In this document: piece after piece, positions 55,767 through 64,000 of the stretch
How the letters are laid out: every line of letters starts with the position of its first letter
Numbering within the stretch: position 1 is the stretch's first letter
Assembly (NCBI GenBank): GCA_963978895.1
Contig: OZ022242.1
Coordinates: 24,407,663-24,471,662 of the forward strand
Reading direction: 5' to 3'
DNA length: 64,000 bases
Origin: Erpobdella octoculata
Taxonomy: Eukaryota; Annelida; Clitellata; Hirudinida; Erpobdellidae
Notes under the pieces: generated by a model
What the model saw: the letters and a program-made list of their open reading frames with translations, nothing else
Told to the model about the DNA's origin: nothing
Databases searched by the model: none
Made by a program: the position numbers and the translations under genes

Positions 55767-56213
55767 GTTTGGAGTAGCTGTGGCTACAATTAGGTTTATT
55801 TATCCTAGGGTGTATAATCTTTGGTTAAGTATTTCATTGTTATCAGAAATTGGTGTTAGTTTATATGGGTATTTTTGTAACCTTCTTGGGTTAATTTCTT
55901 TCTTTGGGCGATCTTGGTTAACGATAAAGTGGATCGGTCGTGAGTTTTTCTTTTGCAGGTATCCAGGGCGAAGAGCGCTTCATTGAACAGAGATGCCAGA
56001 CGTTCTTCGACCACGTCGTTTTTTTTTGCGTGTGGCTCATCGTCGCGACTGTTCTGGATTTTCAGGTTCCCAACACGAGCACCAGGAAACCCGACGACAA
56101 AGGAGGCCATTCAGTCAACCGGATCCACTCAGCCAACCGGATCGACCCAAATCAAAGAATGAAGATATTGCCGATAACGAGAAGGATCGTTACCGACTTT
56201 AGGGGGGGAGGTA
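55767..56213 (+). other. 3' internal region and purine tract of the Gmr1-like element
   Basis: About 450 bp between stop codon and 3' LTR. A tttcttttgcag/gt at about 55950 resembles a splice acceptor. The polypurine tract at 56199-56213 primes plus-strand DNA. A frame of 137 codons overlaps the LTR with no recognised family. Confidence 0.6.
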
Positions 56214-56584
56214 TGTCACGCCCGCGTAAACGCAGGTGCGTGCCTGGATCTAACTTTGGGATTTCCGGCGCAGGTGGTGCAAGGGGTATTGCACAACGTT
56301 GCGTGTTTGGATTGTTGCGCGAATATTTGAACGTTTTAGCCTGTAGCCTGTAGCCTGGAGGGCTTGTATATATAAGGCTGTCGCGATCTACTTCTTCCCT
56401 TCTGGTTTTTGTTCGCCATTGTTCGCCATTGCTTGATCGAAGTTGAAACTGTTTTTTATATCTGTCGTGTTATTGCTGATAATTCTGATAATCTTGATTG
56501 ATATTCGTGAAAGAGCGTCTTTAACTTTATTTCGACTTAAATTTTCTCCGGCATATCGACTATCGCAAAGGCGAAGTCGTGACA
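56214..56584 (+). repeat. 3' LTR of the Gmr1-like element
   Basis: 371 bp, two substitutions from the 5' LTR by eye. Confidence 0.95.
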
Positions 56585-56589
56585 TAGAC

Positions 56590-56906
56590 CATTTTCAGAT
56601 TTCTCATACATACATACATACGTACATACATACATACATACATACATACATACATACATACATACATACATACATACATACATACATACATACATACATA
56701 CCTACATACATACATACATACATACATACATACATACATACATACATACATACATACATACATACATACATACATACATACATACATACATACATACATA
56801 CATACATACATACATACATACATACATACATACATACATACATACATACATACATACAACAAATCAAATCAAATCAAATCAAATCAAATCAAATCAATCA
56901 AATCAA
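56590..56906. repeat. (CATA)n and (AAATC)n arrays
   Basis: (CATA)n from about 56607 to 56858 with rare variants, then (AAATC)n at 56860-56906. Long Tyr/His/Ile/Thr frames over it are artefacts. Confidence 0.95.
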
Positions 56907-57022
56907 ATTTATTTAACACCAATGTCGTAAACGAATCTGAGGCGGGTGAACGTGAGATGAACTGACTAATTTAACTGGAAAAGATGAGTTTTTAAAGTAC
57001 ATTTAAAGAGGGACATACTCGC

Positions 57023-57341
57023 ACAACTCTTTCTCGACGATTAGCAATGCACACACAGGGCGGAAGCCTCTTTGCTCATCTTACTACAGTTCACCATCAA
57101 AAACCTAATAAAAAACTGCTTGGTGATAACACTGAAGTTATTGCCTCTGACCGATTAAAGATCAAAGAGGCTTTGTTGATCTTGAGACACCGCCCCACGA
57201 TCAATGTTCAAGATGATCGTTTCAATCGAACTTTATTGTTACAATATGGACGCGGTCCGACTGATCATGTTGTGATATACTCGCACAACTCTTTCTCGAC
57301 GATTAGCAATGCACACACAGGGCGGAAGCCTCTTTGCTCAT
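57023..57341 (+). pseudogene. GIY-YIG endonuclease C-terminal half, first repeat unit
   Basis: HTRTTLSRRLAMHTQGGSLF, AHLTTVHH, then EVIASDRLKIKEALLILRHR and PTINVQ. This holds the conserved Arg (SRRL), the His-rich helix and the catalytic Glu of IKEALLI, but the GIY...YIG hairpin upstream is missing. After RGPTDHVV the sequence repeats from its start (period 262 bp), so the reading frame is scrambled. Confidence 0.8.
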
Positions 57342-59356
57342 CCATGGACTCCTAAATAAAAGCTATCTGGACACAAACCTGAATGGGTGAGAACCTAATG
57401 AGTCGACTACATGAGGCGATTGTGTACAAGCATGCGAATGTAGCATACTAGCATGCATCGACGTATACTAGCTTATAAGCTGTGAGCCGCTTCAGCTCGT
57501 TGTTTATCATTTCATTGTCTCGAGCGCGTCGGGTCGTCGAATGGTTTTATTTTGACAAAGATTATATTCTGATTCCAGAGTTGAGATTTTTTTGGATGTA
57601 TTCAGTTTATTTACTACTACAAACTTTGTCATTGTTAACATTATATTCAGCATTTGGATACAAAACTAGCCACGGTAAAAACCAACAAGTCAACGCTCGT
57701 ATTTCTTTTCATCATTTCACTCTTTTCTGCGTGATGAAGTTCATTATGAGAAATGGAACCGTGCCAATCCAAGAATAATATAGAGTGTTAGCTCATTTCA
57801 GAAGTTGTTTTCTTCATTTCGTTATACACTACTATATCATTGAAGATATGAATTCATGAAGAAGACACTCCAACATGAATTTTTATCGGCTAAGAAAGTA
57901 TATTTCAACTCAGCTAAAGAAGAGATATATTTAACCATTTCAGTTGAAAACACAACATTCACCTGGCAATGTTCTGTCAATCAACTCATGGGGACAAACT
58001 GAAGATTAATATAATTGATCCTGTGAACAAAAACCATCTTCCTCATTTTCTACCAGGGTATGACTTAAAAAATATTTACAACAATTTTCAGTCAAAATTG
58101 TTGTATCCAGAATTTTAAAGAAGCCTGCATCATGGTTCCAGAGCAGACTTTAGTGCAGTTCAACCATGAAGCACTTGGCGACAGAAATTCTAGCATCGAT
58201 TTTTTTGCTATTCAACACATGTTTATTTATTCTTTACCTATCAGTTCTCTTCATGACCGCCAGAGACTCAGATCATCATCGACAAGATGGTTTTGTGACG
58301 CTCAGTACTTGACGACAAAAATTTTAGCATCATCTGGCCCAGAGCTTAGAATGACAGTTCGTTTTCTGTTCCATCGAGATCATCGGGCCAAAAATTGTAA
58401 AGCAAGATGCAAAAAAAGTTCAGACTCGATTTTTCTAGCTATTCGACACACATGTTTTTTTATCATTTACCTATCAGTTTTCTTCATGACTGCCAGAGAC
58501 TCAGATCATCATCGACAACAACTGTTTGTGCTGGTTTTGTAACGCTCAGCACTTGACGACAGAAATTTTAGCATCATCGGCCAAGAACTTAGAATGACCT
58601 TTCGTTTTCTGTTCCATCAAGATCATCTTAAATGAAGTTTATAAGACTAATCAATTATTGGCTTGGTCAGCTTCAGTGTGATAATTTATAGTCTCGTTTT
58701 GGATAGTTTTATCAAATTTCAGAAGCAACTATTATACTTCAATGCACCAGGTGCTGGAGAGCGATAGAAAGATTCGAGCTGTGTCCTTAAGTTCTCTAAA
58801 TTTTTGTTTTATGACAACATTACCTTTAAAGAAGATACAATGTCAATTTTAGTTTCCAAAGAGCAATAAAACACAACAAATTTTGTAGTTTAAAAATTTT
58901 TCTTGGATGGACATTTGTTAGCCGGTGAAGCTCGTTTAATATTATATCATGGGCAAAAAACATGGTATAGGAGCATTGATTTACCAACAAAGTTACATCG
59001 TTTGCAAGCCTTTCCACATTTTAATCAAAATATAAGTGGAGGAAATAACAAGAGAAGCAAACAAGAATAATAGAGCTAAAGAAGAAAAATAGATAAACTA
59101 ATAAATTGCACTTGGCAACATTTTAGCTTAGATTATTTTGTGTTTTAAAATAGACTATTTGAGTGTTAATTGTCAAATAATAAATGTTTTATTTATGTGT
59201 TTCAGTTGTTCAAGTGTAAAATAATAAAAGTTGTCGAAGTTTTTATAACATGTAGCTCTCGCAAACAGCGAAGCGTAACGCGATACAATCGCCCCATGTG
59301 GTAGATAACGCCGTGGCAGATTTGTGTCCAGATAGCTTTTATTTAGGAGTCCATGG
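57342..59356. mobile_element. 2.0-kb terminal-inverted-repeat element, unclassified
   Basis: The ends CCATGGACTCCTAAATAAAA and the reverse complement match perfectly for about 35 bp (through GGACACAAA), then imperfectly to about 85 bp. Duplicated CTCAT (57337-57341, 59357-59361) flanks it. The neighbouring first repeat unit shows the empty site. Inside, two tandem copies of about 240 bp (58180-58620) share gactcagatcatcatcgaca. No transposase recognised, so it is non-autonomous. The 5-bp duplication narrows but does not settle the superfamily. Confidence 0.82.
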
Positions 59357-59369
59357 CTCATCTTACTAC

Positions 59370-60323
59370 AGTTCACCATCAAAAACCTAATAAAAAACTG
59401 CTTGGTGATAACACTGAAGTTATTGCCTCTGACCGATTAAAGATCAAAGAGGCTTTGTGGCTTTGTTGATCTTGAGACACCGCCCCACGATCAATGTTCA
59501 AGATGATCGTTTCAATCGAACTTTATTGTTACAATATGGACGCGGTCCGACTGATCATGTTGTGACAAATAACACCAGGTTCAACTCTAACAAACAAACG
59601 ATCTCTTTCGATAAAATGAGTGGCAACTCGACGACAAGTTTACCTGCTTCTGTAACTTGTCATCAGCGTACAAGTGATGTACAAGAAAATACTCATGATA
59701 GATCCGTAGACTCTCATACCTCGGATCTACCACTTACAAAAGTCAGTTGTTGTATCTCTCGTGGTGACATACTAGTCACCCTCTCTACAACTGAAAACGA
59801 GTCTGATGTGGACGATCAAGTCTTCATGATGGCTCTGGACGGCACAGAATTGTCCCTCGTTTCTTGCGTTTCTGTCGGTCGTGACAGCGGATCTCATTCG
59901 CTGAGCGCTGGCAATCAAAGGTGCCACACTTCAGTTCATTTTTTTGGATCGCGCGGTCGGCCTGATTTCGGAAGAAAAGTCGATCTTTATGAAATGGCCC
60001 ACTGTGCTTCAGCTCGGGACGTTACACATGGAGATGGCCAAACACTGTTTGGCGATAACGTCGTTTTCCCCACCAGCTTCATCTCGTCTTCAGTCGATGG
60101 TGCTGCATGCAACTTCGAAGAAAGTAATCTTCTATCGTTGTCTCATGGCTTGCTCGGCGATGAAGACAATACTTTGACCTGCGGGCAACTTGACGCTTTC
60201 GTCCCAGTTGAACTTCATGATGTTCAGCCTGGATGCGAGGATGGTGCGGGGCTCAGTGGTTCGAATAAAACTTTTGAGCATCTCACTTACAATGATAATA
60301 TTAATAAGCGGCGACGGCGCTAA
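59370..60323 (+). pseudogene. PLE endonuclease end and C-terminal extension
   Basis: Resumes the second repeat unit (VIASDRLKIKEAL), then after a 9-bp duplication (gctttgtg) the 288-codon frame 59457-60323 continues LLILRHRPTINVQDD and a Ser/Asp/Gly-rich extension, ending NINKRRRR. The extension has Cys and His scattered but no recognised fold. Confidence 0.75.
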
Positions 60324-60800
60324 TTGCCGTCCGACCGTATACAATATCCTTGTCTTAGATTATGTTACTGCCAATATTTTTGTGCCCGTGCTTGTCGTTC
60401 TTTGTGTTGTTCACAAGTCGTACAACGCCGCTCTGTATGGTTACGTTTTTCACCTATTGAGCGTTTAACGTGTTTTAACTTGTCTTTCCTGTGTTTTAAT
60501 TACTTATTTAGTTCTAAATTATTGAAAAAAATATCATCGATTTTGTTGGGCTACTTTTCCTCAAACTCTATTTAATTTCAAAGTGAGTTTCGCTCTTTGT
60601 AACTCATTTAATGTGGTCGCTTTTTTTCCCTTCTGTTTTTTAACTTAAATTTCAATGTGTTCCATCTATCAATAGCCGTATTAATTTATTAACTAAAAAC
60701 TGATTCAGCCTAGCTCTAATTCAATGTCTCCGTCTAACCTAAGTATTTCTAATTTTTAACTCTACCTTTCAACTTTTATAATATTTCATTTATTGTTTAA
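60324..60800 (+). other. PLE 3' non-coding region
   Basis: About 480 bp, AT-rich. The right half matches 8710-8930 (inverted). No coding signal. Confidence 0.6.
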
Positions 60801-60805
60801 CATAG

Positions 60806-60849
60806 GGTTCTGAAGATGGCTTTTTATAGCTGAAACTGGCCAGTTAACC
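60806..60849 (+). ncRNA. Hammerhead ribozyme, PLE end
   Basis: Stem I GGUU/AACC, core CUGAAGA, stem II GGCU/AGCU (one G-U pair), GAAA, helix III from the palindrome CUGGCCAG, then UU. Core intact. Confidence 0.88.
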
Positions 60850-61004
60850 TGATCGTTTTATCATTTAACTATTTTAACCAATAAATTCTTCAATATATGT
60901 CTCGTCGTTTCAAATGGATGAAAAGGGCTTTAAAAACTTGCTAAGAAAGATGACTAATGTTAAGTGGTCAATTGTGTTTAATAGAGCCCGTTTAAAAAAA
61001 TATT

Positions 61005-61198
<194 letters not shown>

Positions 61199-61207
61199 TA
61201 GAGAGAG

Positions 61208-61312
61208 AGATGAAAAAATATAATTATCTCCCTAAAAAGTCTTATATCTGTATGTTCTAGCTAGTTAAGTTTAAAAAAAACTTAAAACAGACCATTTATA
61301 GATTTCTGTATA
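61208..61312. repeat. Unit of the aatataattatctcc repeat family
   Basis: Close match to the units at 49153 and 49680 (tctccctaaaaagtc, cttatatctgtatgttctag, cagaccattt). Non-coding. Confidence 0.7.
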
Positions 61313-61935
61313 GTATTATTATTATTTTTTTTATTGACATCAGAAAACGAAACAGCATCAGCAATCGGACACTAAAAAAATGACAACGAGGTTATCGGTC
61401 CATAAAACAAAAAAGATGTCAAAAGGCAAAAACCTAAAGGGTATTTACATCCCGCTAAGAAGGCTGTCTACAAAGTTCATTGTACACAAATAATAATTAG
61501 AAATATATTGAACCTGTACAAGTGCTATTGAAACATTGGCGACTCAATAATAAACTTTTTAAGTAATCGTTTGAAACAGGATAAGTTTGGTTGTTGAGAT
61601 ATAGTAATAGTAAATAGTATTGAAAGTGAAAAAAGTGCAAATTATGAAATTAACACAAAAACCGTTTGCTGTAATTCAAGCTTCATAAAAACGTTGTAAA
61701 ATAGTTTTATAATTCTTGTTAATTGCAGAAAGTTGAAGCTTTTGAACATTGCTACTTTGTGAGAGACAAAGGTATGGAAAATTGCAAATGAACATTGATT
61801 TGGAACTTTATGAAAAATCAATTTGCTACAAAATAACTAAAGTTGATAAAAATTACATTTTTCATTTAATAACTAATGTGTTTTCAAGAAAAAAATTTTA
61901 TTATTGAAGTAAAATGCTTTGTAGCCTAAAATGGA
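61313..61935. other. AT-rich spacer
   Basis: Contains an (ATT)n run at its left. No gene recognised. Confidence 0.4.
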
Positions 61936-64000
61936 TATTTATTTATTTATTTTATTTATTTATTTCTCCAACAGAAGGACCCGTAGGCCACTAACACCGT
62001 TCGGACAACATAAAGCGTACGTTCGAACAGAATTCAAAGCAAAAATATAAGAAGAATCGTAACTCAAACAAATACGCAAAATAAACATATAGGTCATCGG
62101 GTATTTAAATCGGCAAAAATATAAAAAGAATAGTAACTTAAACTAATACGCAAAATAAACATATAAGTCATCGCGTATTTAAGTCTGACCATTAGGTGTT
62201 AGAAATTTTGAAAGGTCGGTTTCATCTATCAGACATCTGAAACGGCTGTAGGATGTTGAGTTGACCACGTCGTGAGGCAGGGCATTCCAGGATTTTATTA
62301 TTCGGTTGGAAAAGAAGAACTTGGCAGCATCGATCTTGTGCAGGCCAGACCTCAGCTTATAGCAATGGCCTCTTGTGGCCTGGTAACCAGACGATTCTGA
62401 CGATTGAGTCAATAAGACCATTTAGAATTTTGTAGCATAGACATAGGTCAGCAATAAGTCTGCGATGTTCCAAAGATTTGAGACCGAGGATGTTGAGGCG
62501 AGTTAAATAATGGAGACGACTGACAGAAGGAATTGTTCTTGTGAATCGTCTTTGGACTCTCGAGCCTGTCGATCAAATGTCTGTGGTGTGGATTCCACAC
62601 CGAAGAACAATATTCGAGTAGTGGTCGTACATACACGGAAAATGCTCTCGTCAAGAGATCTGGATCTTTAGTAGTGAAACATAAATTGATCAGCCGTAAT
62701 CTAACAGATGCCGCATGTACAATACTGTCGATGTGTTTTTTAAATTTGAGGTCATTTTCGATTACAACGCCAAGGTCCCTTGCGTAGCCAACAATCTCTA
62801 GTTGATGAGAGTCAATATGGTAGTCGGGTACATCAAGTTCCTTACTTGCTAGACCATAGATGGAGCATACGAAGCACTTTGTTAGGGCCAAATTTAACTG
62901 CTATATCCCACTCCAGGACACCAATTCGTCAACCGCATCCTGCATAGCCAAATTTCCAGGTTGGAATGTTTTGTAAATTTTGATGTCATCCGCGAAGAGC
63001 TTGACTGAAACTTGTTCGAAGGCTGGGTTGTCTGTAATATTGTTAATGTATATCAAAGAAAGTATTGGTCCCAGGACGCTACCCTGTGGAACACCGCTAG
63101 TAACTTCTCTTGGGCCAGAGTGATGACCATTAACGCAAACAAACTGTGTGCGGGCACTCAGAAAATCAAAAATCCACGCCAGCAAATCACCAGATACTCC
63201 ATATCTTTTAAGTTTCGTCATCAGAAATCCATGCTGGTGATGGGAGATGAGGTTGTGCGTGGACAAGTAAGTCAAAATGTTCTTGGTGATTACTTTTTCC
63301 ATGACACGACAACAGGTACTTGTAAGTGAGATTGGCCTATAGTTAGAAGGGCAGCTTGTCGGGCCCTTTTTATGAATTGAAGAAATGCAAGCAATCTTTC
63401 AATTTGTTGGCAACCTGCGCATCTTGAGAGACACATCAAAAATATGACAAAGTGGGGCTACTAAAGCGTGGGCGCAACGTTTTAGGATGATGTTTGGTAT
63501 TTCATCAGGACTAGAGGAGCATGAACTTTTGAGACCTTTTAGGACTGAAAGGACAACATCGGGAGTAAAAGAGATCTTTTCCAGTAGTTCAGAGGTTTGG
63601 TGTTAAAAATTAGGATCTTTACCATCATCTACTGTAAACACACTAGCAAAGTAATCGTTGAAAATGTTGGCTATCTCTGATGGATTCGACGTAAGATTAT
63701 TTTTGCCGGTTGCAATGCTATTTATGGAGGAGTGCGAAGATAGTTTTTTGTTTACGTATCTGTAGAAATTTCCAAGATTTTTTGTAGAGATCAAATTTTG
63801 TTCTGTGTAAGACTGGGTCCTTTTTACAGCTGCCGCACATAATTTTGAGAATTTTTTGTATCTGTTTTTGTCTGTTCTTGGGTAAATCGATATTTCTTCC
63901 AAAAATGTAGTTTAGCCTTATACAGTTGGCGAAGAGCCTTTGATGTTCTGCCTAGTAATTTCGGAGAGTTGTGTGCCGCATAGTGGACAGGGACAAAAGT
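61936..64000 (-). mobile_element. CR1/Jockey-type LINE, cut by window end
   Basis: 3' tail of tatttattt units at 61936-61968 (AAAT on the coding strand). RT and upstream linker continue beyond the right edge. Same family as 30480-33395. Confidence 0.85.
62179..63902 (-). pseudogene. LINE linker and reverse transcriptase, frameshifted
   Basis: On the - strand: 63902-63603 linker (NLGNFYRYVNKKLSSH, FNDYFASVFTVDDG), a broken region holding the first RT blocks, 63302-62901 with EKVITKNILTYLSTHNLISH, GVPQGSVLGPILSLIYINNI and VKLFADDIKIY, 62891-62448 with RPLLEYCSSVWNPHH, and 62421-62179 with the WNALPHDVVNSTSYSRFR C-terminus. At least four frameshifts. Confidence 0.87.

Larger units (their letters stand above)
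49851..56584 (+). mobile_element. Gmr1-like LTR retrotransposon, apparently intact
   Basis: LTRs of 371 bp at both ends (49851-50221, 56214-56584), TGTCACG...GTGACA, flanked by a TAGAC 5-bp duplication (49846-49850, 56585-56589). One uninterrupted 1,707-codon ORF and a purine tract (agggggggaggta) before the 3' LTR. The integrase lies before RT, as in copia-like elements, although the protein sequences are gypsy-type. This order defines the Gmr1 group described by Goodwin and Poulter in 2002. The LTRs differ at two positions that I can see (c/g at 49951 against 56314, c/t near 50044 against 56407), so insertion is recent. Confidence 0.95.

Noticed and set aside
55940..56353. 137-codon frame across the Gmr1-like 3' region and LTR, considered as an envelope-type gene
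   Set aside because: No signal peptide, transmembrane segment or family match; it overlaps the LTR and is probably chance.

Overview
The window is animal nuclear DNA from a repeat-rich, AT-rich invertebrate-type genome. The evidence is a spliced gene with GT-AG introns, non-LTR and LTR retrotransposons, Penelope-like elements (PLEs), Helitrons, hAT and Tigger/pogo DNA transposons, tRNA-derived SINEs, and long (TA)n, (AATC)n, (TAA)n and (CATA)n arrays. A calaxin-like gene implies a lineage with motile cilia or flagella. I cannot name the species or phylum.

One host gene is visible and it is well hidden. Five exons on the + strand (9050-9122, 33785-33916, 41697-41801, 41944-42095, 42418-42531) join in frame into a 191-residue EF-hand protein of the calaxin/EFCAB1 family, followed by AATAAA. 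Introns 1 (24.7 kb) and 2 (7.8 kb) are packed with transposons. No exon is an obvious long open reading frame.

Layout. 0.9-6.8 kb: two adjacent I-type LINE copies (- strand), the second split by a hAT element with an 8-bp target duplication. 7.1-8.1 kb: a palindromic tRNA-SINE and a LINE fragment. 8.5-9.0 kb: a PLE end carrying a hammerhead ribozyme, just upstream of host exon 1. 9.4-33.7 kb (intron 1): LINE fragments, a 0.7-kb (AATC)n array, a pol-less LTR element encoding a SAP-domain protein, PLE pieces with hammerhead ribozymes, three Helitrons built on a 157-bp satellite, two hAT remnants, a deleted Tigger, a decayed Mag/CsRn1-like gypsy element with a PLE inside its 3' LTR, a PLE reverse transcriptase and a CR1/Jockey-type LINE. 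33.9-41.7 kb (intron 2): a second Helitron type, an L2/CR1-like LINE with a (TAA)n tail, a Helitron that lost its Rep domain but keeps the helicase, and a pogo fragment. 42.5-49.8 kb: a foldback element, microsatellites, a broken SCAN-like Gag, an unusual RT family interrupted by a SINE, and two more Helitrons. 49.9-56.6 kb: an apparently intact LTR retrotransposon with one 1,707-codon ORF and an integrase-before-RT order (Gmr1-like), LTRs differing at two sites, and a 5-bp target duplication. 57.0-61.0 kb: a PLE (GIY-YIG endonuclease end, C-terminal extension, hammerhead) split by a 2.0-kb terminal-inverted-repeat element. 61.9-64 kb: another LINE, cut by the window end.

The strongest leads are (1) the hidden calaxin-like gene with degenerate Ca2+-binding loops; (2) six hammerhead-type motifs (four canonical), all sharing a self-complementary helix III and tied to PLE ends; (3) the young Gmr1-like element; (4) Helitrons amplifying an exact 157-bp satellite with a dimeric higher-order pattern; and (5) the SAP-domain LTR element without pol.
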